NCBI GenBank assembly: GCA_050747245.1
Contig: JBOGNO010000006.1
Coordinates: 124,001-188,000, forward strand
Reading direction: 5' to 3'
Length of the DNA: 64,000 bases
DNA from: JBOGNO01 sp050747245
Lineage (GTDB): Bacteria > Acidobacteriota > Terriglobia > Acidiferrales > UBA7541
The notes under the pieces were generated by a model. That model was not told where the DNA came from and ran no database searches. It saw only the letters and a list, made by a program, of their open reading frames with translations. The position numbers and the translations under genes are program-made. Of this stretch, positions 25,797 through 33,696 are shown one piece after another; the first letter of the stretch is position 1; every line of letters starts with the position of its first letter.

Positions 25797-26759
25797 TTAT
25801 CCCGCGAGCGTTGAGTCCGTCACGGCCAGCGCATGCTGTCCGCGAACGAAGTTGACGTCCGTTATCCCCAGCACGCTCCGCAATTGCTCCGAAGCCACCT
25901 TCATCGGTCCGGGCGTAGCTCCGGGCGTTCCCGGCGCCGCTTGCGGAAATGCCGTGGACATCGCCGTGTGAAATGTGATGTTGCCTTCGACTTTCTGCAT
26001 CGTCTGGTGGATGTGTCCGTTCAGCACCGTCACGCTTCCGAATCTCCTCAAGTACCCAAGCGCTTGTTCGCTGTCGTCCGTGCCCCAGCCCCATTGCTGA
26101 TACACGGCCCACAGCGGGATGTGCGCGAACACCACCACCGGCGTGCTGCTCTTGATGGATTTCAAATCCTTCTCCAGCCAGTCGAGCTGTTCCGCCCCCA
26201 GGTTTCCTAGTCCGCCCGCCTTCAGGTTCATCACGTTGACGAGCCCCACGAAGTGCACTCCCTTTTGCGTAAAGCTGTACCAGCCGTCGCCGAACGTGCT
26301 GGCTCCGTGCCGTTCGCGGTAAATCTTCGCGCCGTCGTCGAGCACGTCGTGCTCTCCGGGCACATAGAACACCTGATCAGTCTTCAGTCCCTTCAACACC
26401 TGTTCGGTCGTGTCGAATTGCGCCGGCTTCGAGAGGTGCGTGATGTCGCCCGTGTGCAAAATGAATGACGGCCGCACCGGCAGCGCGTTGATTTTGTCAA
26501 TCGCCGCTTGGAGCGTTCCCGCCACGTCTGGATTCGCCGGCTTATCGAATCCGATGTGGCTGTCGCTGATTTGCACGAAGCTCAACTCGCCCTTGGCCAT
26601 GTGTTTTACGGCGTTCTGCGCGTCCGATAGCGCAAACGACTTCAACACGCCGCCCGAGAGGACGCAGATCGCTCCCGTGCCCGCCCAGGCCATGCATTCC
26701 AAGAACCCTCGCCGGTCGATGCCGTCGTGGTTGCGGTCAATAATCAATTTTCTCGTCAT
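25797..26759 (-). CDS. Exported metallophosphoesterase
   Basis: A 320-residue calcineurin-like phosphoesterase. The N-terminus (RRGFLECMAWAGTGAICVLSGG) looks like a twin-arginine signal, although the first Arg pair is followed by GFL as in Tat substrates of this family. Metal motifs run in order: QISDSHIGFD, LHTGDITHL, PGEHDVLDD (GEHD for the usual GNHD), FAHIPLW, and NGHIHQTMQKVEG. The substrate is unknown. It forms an operon with a cupredoxin and is divergent from an ECF sigma factor gene, which might control it. Confidence 0.86.
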   Translation of the reverse strand: MTRKLIIDRNHDGIDRRGFLECMAWAGTGAICVLSGGVLKSFALSDAQNAVKHMAKGELSFVQISDSHIGFDKPANPDVAGTLQAAIDKINALPVRPSFILHTGDITHLSKPAQFDTTEQVLKGLKTDQVFYVPGEHDVLDDGAKIYRERHGASTFGDGWYSFTQKGVHFVGLVNVMNLKAGGLGNLGAEQLDWLEKDLKSIKSSTPVVVFAHIPLWAVYQQWGWGTDDSEQALGYLRRFGSVTVLNGHIHQTMQKVEGNITFHTAMSTAFPQAAPGTPGATPGPMKVASEQLRSVLGITDVNFVRGQHALAVTDSTLAG

Positions 26760-26950
26760 TCGTTTCTCTCCTGATCTCCGGCCTCTCCGATTGCAAGAAG
26801 CTCGCAATATGCCTGCACTTGTAAAGACTCGCCCCGCGGCAAAATATTCCTGCGCATTTGTGCAACAATCGGCGGGAATAAAAATGGGCCGAATCGCGTC
26901 TTACACTCGGGAATCTAATTCGTCGTGGCGAGGGGAGCGCCACACGGATT

Positions 26951-27463
26951 ATGAACGAGCGTTTTGAGCAGGTTGTTCTGCCGCATCTGGACGCTGCTTA
27001 CAACCTGGCGCGCTGGCTGGTGCGCAGCCCCGCGGACGCCGATGATCTTGTGCAGGAGTCCTGTCTCCGCGCCCTGCGTTTCATCGACGGCTTTCGTGGC
27101 GGCGATAGTCGCGCCTGGCTCCTGAAGATTGTGCGCAACACCTGTTATTCCTGGGTGCGCAAGAAGCGCCCGGAGGATTTGGCGGACGAATTCGATGAAA
27201 AACTTCACACTGTCGAAATTGCTGGCGAGGACGCCGAAGCCAAACTCGTCTCCCGCGCGGAGAGTGCCCGCGTGAGGAATGCCCTCGAATCTCTCCCTCT
27301 GGCTTCGCGCGAAGTCATCATCCTCCGCGAGATCGAGGGACTTTCGTATAAGGACATTTCCGACGTCCTCGGCGTTCCCATGGGCACGGTGATGTCCAGC
27401 CTGTCGCGCGCGCGCCAGCGTTTACGCGAGCTGCTCGAATCGCCCGCGGCGAAGGAGGCCTAG
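26951..27463 (+). CDS. ECF-family RNA polymerase sigma factor
   Basis: A 170-residue sigma-70 family factor of the extracytoplasmic-function group. Region 2 is RFEQVVLPHLDAAYNLARWL ... ADADDLVQESCLRALRF with the -10 recognition helix; region 4 is NALESLPLASREVIILREIEG ... SYKDISDVLGVPMGTVMSSL, with the helix-turn-helix that contacts the -35 element. The two regions are joined by an acidic linker. It is followed after one base by its anti-sigma gene, so the pair is one operon. The 190-base upstream region shared with the metallophosphoesterase has no clear ECF promoter by eye. Confidence 0.93.
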   Translation: MNERFEQVVLPHLDAAYNLARWLVRSPADADDLVQESCLRALRFIDGFRGGDSRAWLLKIVRNTCYSWVRKKRPEDLADEFDEKLHTVEIAGEDAEAKLVSRAESARVRNALESLPLASREVIILREIEGLSYKDISDVLGVPMGTVMSSLSRARQRLRELLESPAAKEA

Positions 27464-27464
27464 C

Positions 27465-28217
27465 GTGGATTGCCAGTTGGAGCGTTACTTGCTCGAAGGC
27501 TACGTGGATGGCGAGCTCAGCTTTGAGCGCACGCTCGAAGTCGAAGCCCATCTCGCTTCCTGCCGCGCCTGCTTCGCCGAAGTGCAATCCTGGAAGGGAA
27601 TTCGCGCCTCGCTGCAAAGCTCCGATCTGTATTTCCGCGCCCCCGCCGCCCTTGAAGAAAAGATCCGCAATCTCGCGCCACGTGAATCTCGCCCCGCGCG
27701 CGCTTCCCTCTGGCAGCACTGGATTTGGACGGGAAGCGGTGCCGCCTTCGCTACCGCCGCACTCCTCATTGCATTTTTTGTCGCGCGTCCGGGCGCTCCC
27801 TCATCCGAGCAACTCATGGCCCAGCAGCTTGTCTCCACTCACATCCGCTCCATGATGGCGAGTCACCTCACCGACGTCACTTCCACCGACCAGCACACCG
27901 TCAAGCCCTGGTTCGATGGCAAACTCGATTTCGCTCCGCCCGTCCGCGATTTGGCCGATCAAGGTTTCCCGCTCGTTGGCGGCCGTCTCGATTATCTCGA
28001 TAATCGCGCCGTTGCCGCGCTCGTTTATCATCGCCGCTTGCACGTCATCAATCTCTTCGTCTGGCCCGCTGCCGATTCCGCGGGCGCGCCCCTTCACATT
28101 CAGACCATTCAGGGCTACAACGTCCTCTCGTGGAAAAAAGCCGGCTTCGAATTCCGCGCCGTCTCCGATCTCTCTCCCGACGAGCTCCGCCAGTTCGCCC
28201 AGCTCCTCGGCCAGTGA
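27465..28217 (+). CDS. Anti-sigma factor with zinc-finger domain
   Basis: A 250-residue membrane anti-sigma factor. The N-terminal zinc-binding anti-sigma domain has the HxxxCxxC motif EAHLASCRACFAEV at residues about 28-41, in the usual helical context (YVDGELSFERTLEVEAHLA). A transmembrane helix (AFATAALLIAFFVA) near residue 90-105 leads to an extracytoplasmic domain (VKPWFDGKLDFAPPVRDLAD, FPLVGGRLDYLDNRAVAALV) typical of acidobacterial and proteobacterial anti-sigma partners. It starts at GTG one base after the sigma stop. It holds the sigma factor until a signal, possibly redox or envelope stress, releases it. Confidence 0.9.
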   Translation: MDCQLERYLLEGYVDGELSFERTLEVEAHLASCRACFAEVQSWKGIRASLQSSDLYFRAPAALEEKIRNLAPRESRPARASLWQHWIWTGSGAAFATAALLIAFFVARPGAPSSEQLMAQQLVSTHIRSMMASHLTDVTSTDQHTVKPWFDGKLDFAPPVRDLADQGFPLVGGRLDYLDNRAVAALVYHRRLHVINLFVWPAADSAGAPLHIQTIQGYNVLSWKKAGFEFRAVSDLSPDELRQFAQLLGQ

Positions 28218-28248
28218 CGCCGCTTCTCCTTTGTTTTCGCGTCTTTCG

Positions 28249-28446
28249 GGTGCCCCATCCTCGCCGCGGCGAGGGTGGGGCCTTTGACTTCGCCTATTCC
28301 ATCGGCGTCCTCTCTTGTGAGTCATCCCGAGCGCAGTCGAGGGATTGTCCTTCCGGATTTGTTGTCATTCTGGGTGAGGGTGCCCATCCCTCGCGGGCGC
28401 GCCCCTCTTAGGTGTCATCCCGAGCGAAGCCGAGGGATCTGCTTTT
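28249..28446. repeat. Cluster of palindromic intergenic repeats
   Basis: Several short elements lie between the anti-sigma gene and glnA. 28252-28281 is a 14-bp hairpin with one mismatch (GCCCCATCCTCGCC / GGCGAGGGTGGGGC). 28321-28344 is GTCATCCCGAGCGCAGTCGAGG plus GA; 28414-28440 is a second copy (GTCATCCCGAGCGAAGCCGA then GGGATCT). 28374-28400 resembles a degraded copy of the first type. The same motifs recur at 32244-32499. They are non-coding, and the spacing suggests accumulation of separate insertions. Confidence 0.75.
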
Positions 28447-28478
28447 CCCTCGTTCCTAGGGCCTGTCAGTCCGCGCGC

Positions 28479-28514
28479 AAAAACAAAAAGGCCCTCCGGC
28501 ATCGCCGGAGGGCC
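28479..28514 (-). terminator. Rho-independent terminator of glnA
   Basis: On the minus strand an 11-bp perfect stem GGCCCTCCGGC / GCCGGAGGGCC with a 3-base loop (28501-28503) is followed by TTTTTGTTTTT (complement of 28479-28489). It begins 13 bases after the glnA stop. This is the clearest intrinsic terminator in the window. Confidence 0.93.
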
Positions 28515-28527
28515 ACTCCACTCTCTC

Positions 28528-29937
28528 CTAAATATCGTAATACAGCGCGAACTCATACGGATGCGGCCGCATGCGTATCGGATTGACTTCCTTTTCCATC
28601 TTGTAATCAATCCACAGGTGGATGAACTCTTCGCTGAAGACGTCGCCCTTCAGCAAATATTTGTGGTCCTTTTCGAGCGCCTTCAGCGATTCTTCAAGCG
28701 ACCCCGGCAGCGACGGCACGTGTTTCATTTCCGCGGCCGATAGTTCGTAAATATCCTTGTCGAGCGGCTGTCCGGGATCGATTTTATTTTCGATTCCGTC
28801 GAGCCCCGCCATCAGCAGCGCCGCAAACGTCAAATACGGATTGCACGCAGGATCCGGCGGCCGGAATTCCAGCCGCTTGGCCTTCGGGCTTTGCGAGTAC
28901 ACGGGAATGCGGATCGCCGCCGAGCGGTTTCTCTTTGAGTACGCCAGGTTCACCGGCGCTTCGAATCCGGGCACCAGCCGCTTGTACGAATTCGTTGTCG
29001 GCGCGGCGAAAGCCACCAGCGAAGGCGCGTGCTTCAGCAGTCCGCCCGCGTACCACAGAGCCGTTTGCGATAACCCCGCGTAGCCGTCTCCCGCGAAGAG
29101 TGGTTTGTTCTTCAGCCACAGCGATTGGTGCGTGTGCATACCGGAGCCGTTGTCGCCCAGAATCGGCTTGGGCATGAACGTCACCGTTTTGCCGTATTGA
29201 TTCGCCACGTTCCGCACCACGTATTTGTAAATCATCATGTTGTCTGCGGATCTCAGCAGCGTTTCAAACCGCACGTCAATTTCCGATTGTCCCGCGGTGG
29301 CCACTTCGTGGTGATGGCATTCGATGTTCAGCCCGCACGCTTCGAGTTGCAGAGTCATGTCCGTGCGCAGGTCCATGTAGTGGTCCGTCGGCGGAACGGG
29401 GAAGTAGCCTTCCTTGTACCGCGGCCGGTAACCCAGGTTGTGCTCCTCGCGCCCCGAATTCCATCGGCCCTCTTCCGCGTCTATAAAATAAAATCCGTGC
29501 TGCGCCGCCTGATCGAATCTCACATTATCGAAAATGAAAAATTCCGCTTCCGCGCCGAAGTACGCCTTGTCTGCGATGCCGCTTGCTGCTAGATGCGCCT
29601 CCGCCTTGCGCGCGATGAATCGCGTATCGCGCTCGTAAGGCTTTTTTGTCGGCGGATCCACCGCATCCGCAATCATGATCAGCGTCGGAGTGTCGCGAAA
29701 CGGGTCCATGAACGCCGTATTCGCGTCCGGCATCAGCAGCATGTCCGATTCGTGGATCGCCGCCCATCCGCGGATCGAGCTCGCGTCCATCCCGAACCCT
29801 TCCTCGAACGATTCCGGCTTCAATTCGTGGATCGGGAACGTGACGTGCTGCCATATCCCGGGAACGTCTATGAATCGCAGGTCCAGCATCTTGGCGTTGT
29901 GCTTCGCCGCATAGTCAATTACCGATTTCGGGTCCAT
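28528..29937 (-). CDS. glnA: Glutamine synthetase type I
   Basis: A 469-residue class I glutamine synthetase that joins ammonia to glutamate with ATP. Motifs: FIDVPGIWQHVTFP, DASSIRGWAAIHESDM, AEFFIFDNVRFD, GSGMHTHQSLW, then FAAPTTNSYKRLVPGFEAP and NRSAAIRIPVYSQSPKAKR. The Tyr in DKDIYELSAAE matches the adenylylation site region of the GSI-beta subgroup, so covalent regulation is possible. GGAGG lies just before the ATG. It is a single-gene unit with a strong terminator downstream. Confidence 0.96.
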   Translation of the reverse strand: MDPKSVIDYAAKHNAKMLDLRFIDVPGIWQHVTFPIHELKPESFEEGFGMDASSIRGWAAIHESDMLLMPDANTAFMDPFRDTPTLIMIADAVDPPTKKPYERDTRFIARKAEAHLAASGIADKAYFGAEAEFFIFDNVRFDQAAQHGFYFIDAEEGRWNSGREEHNLGYRPRYKEGYFPVPPTDHYMDLRTDMTLQLEACGLNIECHHHEVATAGQSEIDVRFETLLRSADNMMIYKYVVRNVANQYGKTVTFMPKPILGDNGSGMHTHQSLWLKNKPLFAGDGYAGLSQTALWYAGGLLKHAPSLVAFAAPTTNSYKRLVPGFEAPVNLAYSKRNRSAAIRIPVYSQSPKAKRLEFRPPDPACNPYLTFAALLMAGLDGIENKIDPGQPLDKDIYELSAAEMKHVPSLPGSLEESLKALEKDHKYLLKGDVFSEEFIHLWIDYKMEKEVNPIRMRPHPYEFALYYDI

Positions 29938-30033
29938 CCTTCCTCCATTTCAATTTTTTCCGGATTGGGGCCGCCAGACTCTGTAACACGGGAGCGTAGC
30001 GTAGCACTGCCAACGCGTCAATAGCCCCGCGTC

Positions 30034-30411
30034 CTATGCGTAACAGTCCTCGCACTGCACCTTACTGCCATTTTGTCTTCCCTTTGGAGTGCGGCGGCTC
30101 GACGCCGCCTTTCTTTTCCGAAGCCTTTGAATTTCGGCGCGATTCCATGGTTCGCGGAGTTGGCGTGTAGCGGTGGCATAGGAGCCTTCCAGGAATCTGA
30201 TCAATTGCTCCCGCGAGAATCCCGCCTCCCTCAGTAGCGATAGGAGCGTTCCCTTGGGTATATCGCGATTGTGCCGAGGTACAACTGCGCGTCGTTTCGA
30301 AGTGGGATGGTAATAGACGAAGTGGCTTCCTGACACGTGATCCAGGACAAATCCGCTTTCTGCCAAAAACTGGATGACCTCGCGCGGTTTAACGCCGGGC
30401 AGTCTGGGCAT
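30034..30411 (-). CDS. hicA: HicA-type mRNA interferase toxin with repeat-derived C-terminal tail
   Basis: A 125-residue protein starting at MPRLPGVKPREVIQFLAESG. The HicA double-stranded RNA-binding fold fills residues 1-75, with the catalytic-type His in HVSGSHFVYYHPTS and the end HNRDIPKGTLLSLLREAGFS. Usual HicA toxins have 60-90 residues; here a basic tail follows. About residues 98-111 (KAASSRRTPKGRQ) are the translation of an intergenic repeat copy at 30081-30119, which also occurs at 32187 and 33240. The start overlaps the hicB stop by 23 bases, so the pair is coupled. The toxin cleaves mRNA when free of HicB. Confidence 0.82.
   Translation of the reverse strand: MPRLPGVKPREVIQFLAESGFVLDHVSGSHFVYYHPTSKRRAVVPRHNRDIPKGTLLSLLREAGFSREQLIRFLEGSYATATRQLREPWNRAEIQRLRKRKAASSRRTPKGRQNGSKVQCEDCYA
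30081..30119 (-). repeat. Dispersed repeat copy inside the hicA 3' end
   Basis: CCTTTGGAGTGCGGCGGCTC followed by GACGCCGCCTTTCTTTTC, with a core GCGGCG-GCTCGA-CGCCGC inverted repeat. Near-identical copies occur at 32187-32220 and 33240-33273, and a modified one at 32112. Only this copy lies in a coding frame; it encodes part of the HicA tail. Confidence 0.8.
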
Positions 30412-30640
30412 ACTCGAGATCCAAGGAGGCAACCAGTGTCTCGTTGTCTGTGGGGATCGGCTCCTTGTGCTTCTTCAGACTCTCGATATACCCGGTGATG
30501 GCGTCCTTTGCCATTTTCTTGGCTTCGGCCAGCGTCCGCCCATACGTTACGCATCCCGGCAATGCTGGAACGATTGCGGTGTATCCACCTTCAGGTTCTG
30601 GCCGGAGGACGATATTGAAATGCCCGCGTGTTTTCTTCAT
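30389..30640 (-). CDS. hicB: HicB-type antitoxin
   Basis: An 83-residue antitoxin with the HicB partial RNase H-like fold: NIVLRPEPEGGYTAIVPALP then GCVTYGRTLAEAKKMAKDAI, with the family's 'P-x-L-P-G-C' signature. The C-terminal part (TDNETLVASLDLEYAQTA) is short; there is no obvious separate DNA-binding domain. It lies upstream of and overlaps hicA, so this is the hicBA order. It should bind and block HicA and may repress its own operon. Confidence 0.88.
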   Translation of the reverse strand: MKKTRGHFNIVLRPEPEGGYTAIVPALPGCVTYGRTLAEAKKMAKDAITGYIESLKKHKEPIPTDNETLVASLDLEYAQTARR

Positions 30641-30830
30641 AGGATTAACTGTATTCTATCTGAACTTCCCGAGGCCGGTCAAACCCCTGCGCCCATCTTG
30701 AAAATTAATTCCGATATGCTAGCCTCTTGCAGACTTGTCGACTTTCAACTGGCGAGAATTTCTCCCATGTTCGATAGCTCGCTGTTTCAGCTCGATCCTA
30801 CGTTAATCCGCACGAAAGGAAACCCAGCCC

Positions 30831-32096
30831 ATGAGTACCACCGCCCCTTCTCAGCCGGGTGCTCCGGCCGGCACTGCACCGAACGTCGAACGCACCTGCT
30901 GCTGCGTAGTCGGTGGAGGCCCCGCCGGCGCCGTCCTCTCGCTTCTCTTGGCGCGTCGCGGCGTCCCGGTGACCCTGCTTGAAATGCACGCTGATTTTGA
31001 CCGCGAATTCCGCGGCGACACGATCCATCCCTCGACCCTCGAGATCCTCGACCAGATCGGGCTCGCGGAAAAAATTCACCAGATCCCGCACACGAAAATC
31101 TCCGGCCCTACCATTCAATTTTCAAACGGCTCGATCACACCGTTCGATTTGCGCCGCCTCAAGACGCGCTTTCCCTACATCCTGCTGATCCCGCAGTCTC
31201 GTTTTCTGGAATTCATCACCCGCGAAGCGGCGGAGTATCCTCAATTCAAGTTATTGATGCAAGCAAACGTGCAGCACTTGCTCGAAAACAACGGAGTGAT
31301 TTCCGGCGTGCGCTATCTCGGGCCCGATGGCGAGCACGAGATTCAGGCTCAATTGACAGTGGGTGCCGACGGACGCTTTTCGATCTTGCGCCGTCTCGCC
31401 GGCTTTGAACCGATTAAGACTTCTCCGCCGATGGACGTCCTGTGGTTTCGCCTGCCGAAGCTCGATGGCGAGCCGGAAGCCATCGGTGGCGCTTTTGGTG
31501 GCATCGGTCGCGGCCGCATTTTCGTTGTGCTCGAGCGAACTGACTATTGGCAGGCCGGCATGGTCTTTCTCAAAGGCCAATATCAGGAGCTTCGCGCGCA
31601 GGGCATCGAAGCCCTCCGGAACAGTTTGATTGAAACCGAGCCGCGATTTGCCAAGCACGCGGCGTCCCTCACCGATTGGCACCAATTGAATCTGCTATCC
31701 GTCGAATCCAGCCGTTGTCCGAAATGGCACAAGCCGGGCCTCCTTCTAATCGGCGACGCAGCGCACGTGATGTCTCCAGTCGGAGGCGTAGGCATAAACT
31801 ATGCCATCCAGGACGCCGTGGTCGCCGCAAACGTCTTGGCGGGCCCTTTGAAGTCCGGAACAGTCTCCGAAGCGCACTTGGCGGAAGTCCAGCGTCAGCG
31901 CGAATGGCCGACGCGAGTCATTCAAAAGATGCAGTCGTTCATGCAGGAGCGTCTCCTGGCCGGCGTTCTTCGCTCGACGCGAGCCATGCGCGTGCCCTGG
32001 CAACTCAAAGTCTTTACCAGGATCCCGATTTTGCGCGATTTGCCGTCTTGCTTGATCGCTTTCGGCCCTCGCCGCGTTCGCCTCCTCGACCCTTAG
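30831..32096 (+). CDS. FAD-dependent monooxygenase
   Basis: A 421-residue flavoprotein of the p-hydroxybenzoate hydroxylase/UbiH superfamily. It has the FAD-binding GxGxxG-type motif CCVVGGGPAGAVLSLLLARR, the second FAD motif LTVGADGRFSILRRLAGFEP, and the GD motif LLLIGDAAHVMSPVGGVGIN. Residues 1-17 are a Pro/Ala-rich lead. The substrate could be a quinone precursor, an aromatic compound or an antibiotic; nothing near it decides this. It is alone between hicBA and a long repeat region. Confidence 0.85.
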   Translation: MSTTAPSQPGAPAGTAPNVERTCCCVVGGGPAGAVLSLLLARRGVPVTLLEMHADFDREFRGDTIHPSTLEILDQIGLAEKIHQIPHTKISGPTIQFSNGSITPFDLRRLKTRFPYILLIPQSRFLEFITREAAEYPQFKLLMQANVQHLLENNGVISGVRYLGPDGEHEIQAQLTVGADGRFSILRRLAGFEPIKTSPPMDVLWFRLPKLDGEPEAIGGAFGGIGRGRIFVVLERTDYWQAGMVFLKGQYQELRAQGIEALRNSLIETEPRFAKHAASLTDWHQLNLLSVESSRCPKWHKPGLLLIGDAAHVMSPVGGVGINYAIQDAVVAANVLAGPLKSGTVSEAHLAEVQRQREWPTRVIQKMQSFMQERLLAGVLRSTRAMRVPWQLKVFTRIPILRDLPSCLIAFGPRRVRLLDP

Positions 32097-32678
32097 CCTT
32101 AGACTGCGGCGTTTGGAGTGCGGCGCGCTCCTTGCGTCCCGGATGATGTCGCGGGACGGCTCGACGCCGCTTTTCTTTTCTGTGCCCCTTTGGAGTGCGG
32201 CGGCTCGACGCCGCTTTCGGTCTTGTTGTCATTTAGGGTGAGGGTGCCCCATCCTTGCGTAGCAAGGGTGGGGAATTTGCCTTTCCCCTCAGCCCCCGCG
32301 TTCTCCTCGCATCTCCCGAATCTGTCATCCCGAGCGCAGCCGAGGGATCTGCTTCTCGGCCCTGTAGAAAGGTGGGCGTGCCCCATCCTTGCGCAGCAAG
32401 GGTGGGGTATTTGCCTTTCCTCTCAGCCCCCGCGTTCTCCTCGCGTCTCCCGAATTTGTCCTCCCGAGGTCGCCCCGGCGACAGGGATCTGCTTTTCGGT
32501 CGTGTTATCGTTAAAGGTGGGGATTCTCACCCACCCTGCCGCGCCCTTGCACTCGTCTCCCCTGCGGGCGCAGCTGCTCCGGTCCCTCCAGGCAACTGCG
32601 CCACATCCCTGCAAGATGACATTCTCTCTCAAATGTGAACAGATTCGTTGCTGCACTCAGTGAAACGGGAGGACCGCT
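32097..32678. repeat. 580-base non-coding region made of dispersed repeats
   Basis: No gene is supported. From left to right: a variant 'TTTGGAGTGCGGCGCGCTCC' element (32112) interrupted by GTCCCGGATGATGTCGCGGGAC, a full copy (32187-32220), then two tandem copies of a composite unit, 32244-32359 and 32378-32499. Each unit has the hairpin CCCCATCCTTGC-GTA-GCAAGGGTGGGG, a pyrimidine-rich spacer (CTCAGCCCCCGCGTTCTCCT) and a GTCATCCCGAGC-type end. The second unit has a different end arm (CGAGGTCGCCCCGGCGACAG). Before the LprI-like gene the sequence becomes unique. Confidence 0.8.
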
Positions 32679-33206
32679 ATGATTTGCTCGTTCAAGAGAC
32701 TAACTCCGCCGTGCTTATTTTTAGGACTCTGGTTATCTCACGGAGTCGGGAACTGCTACGCCCAGAGTGCTGACCCCTGCTTTGACAAGAAGACCCAAGG
32801 GGAAATGAATGATTGCGAAGTCAAGAGCTACAGAAAGGCGGACGGGCAGCTGAATGAAATCTTCCAAAAGCTTCTGGCAAAATACGCAGCAGATAAGCAA
32901 TTCATCGAAAAGCTGAGGCTCGCCGAAGAGGCTTGGGTCAGATTCCGCGACACAGTCATAGAGTCTCACTATTCTGCCCAGGACAAGCTCGCTGTTTATG
33001 GTTCAGTCTGGCCGATGTGCTATGCGCTGGAATTAACCGAATTGACGGTCGAGCGGACCAAAGAACTAAAACTGATGCTCAGTCCGTTCGAAGGTGATGT
33101 GTGTGGATTCTACGCTCAGGTACCATCCGCGTCGAATTTGAGGAGCGAGACAAAGGGTGGGAGCCACTGCCCGGCGAGAGACATTCGCCACATTCATTCG
33201 AATTGA
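32679..33206 (+). CDS. LprI/DUF1311-like secreted protein
   Basis: A 175-residue protein with a signal peptide (FKRLTPPCLFLGLWLSHGVG) and a DUF1311/LprI domain: CFDKKTQGEMNDCEVKSYRK carries the conserved Cys...Q.EMN.C signature, followed by helices LNEIFQKLLAKYAADKQFIE and KLRLAEEAWVRFRDTVIES and a third Cys in WPMCYALELTELT. Family members include the lysozyme inhibitor LprI of Mycobacterium, but most have no tested role. GGGAGG precedes the ATG. The last 30 residues are unlike the family. It is flanked by repeats on both sides. Confidence 0.82.
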   Translation: MICSFKRLTPPCLFLGLWLSHGVGNCYAQSADPCFDKKTQGEMNDCEVKSYRKADGQLNEIFQKLLAKYAADKQFIEKLRLAEEAWVRFRDTVIESHYSAQDKLAVYGSVWPMCYALELTELTVERTKELKLMLSPFEGDVCGFYAQVPSASNLRSETKGGSHCPARDIRHIHSN

Positions 33207-33239
33207 TTCGCACGTCCGCCCATTTTGAAATTTAGTCCC

Positions 33240-33273
33240 CCTTTGGAGTGCGGCGGCTCGACGCCGCTTTTCC
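33240..33273 (+). repeat. Dispersed repeat copy
   Basis: CCTTTGGAGTGCGGCGGCTC followed by GACGCCGCTTTTCC, nearly identical to the copies at 30081-30119 (opposite context, inside hicA) and 32187-32220. It lies between the LprI-like gene and the 67-residue gene. Confidence 0.8.
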
Positions 33274-33370
33274 CATCACTCTTTTCAGACCCTGAATCCG
33301 AGCCTCCTCCCAGCTTGAAAACTAATCCTCATCTGTTATAGCCTCTTACAAGTTCAGCACGGAGGCACCC

Positions 33371-33574
33371 ATGCGAGCGGATAAAGTCGAAGTCTCCTGG
33401 GACACCGGCAAGAAAAAGTGGCTGGTTCGCATTCAAGCGGGCGACGAAGTGATTCGCCGCTACACTGCCGAGCCCAAAGATGCCGCCGAGCAGGCGCTGC
33501 GCACCACCGCGCAGCAAACCGTGAAGGATGAAGGCTACGAACTCAACGGCGCCCAAGTGACCATCTGCCGCTGA
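33371..33574 (+). CDS. Small conserved-looking hypothetical protein
   Basis: A 67-residue soluble protein with a strong GGAGG site six bases before the ATG. The sequence reads as a beta-beta-alpha pattern: KVEVSWDTGKKKWLVRIQAG, then EVIRRYTAEPKDAAEQALRT, then YELNGAQVTICR. It has no signal or membrane segment. I do not recognise a family; the good ribosome site and coherent secondary-structure pattern support a real gene. It stands alone between a repeat copy and the convergent O-methyltransferase gene. Confidence 0.7.
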   Translation: MRADKVEVSWDTGKKKWLVRIQAGDEVIRRYTAEPKDAAEQALRTTAQQTVKDEGYELNGAQVTICR

Positions 33575-33696
33575 CTGCGCGCCTCGCCCCTCGCCCGTAC
33601 TCAGTGCCGCAGCCTCGCCCTGGCTACTCATTCGCAGCAGGCCGCTGCATCCAATCATTGTTAAATAGCCAAGTTCGCCCGGCGAGCTATCACGTT

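Noticed and set aside
28249..28446. CRISPR array
   Set aside because: The repeats are palindromic, differ in type and have no regular spacers; no cas gene is present.
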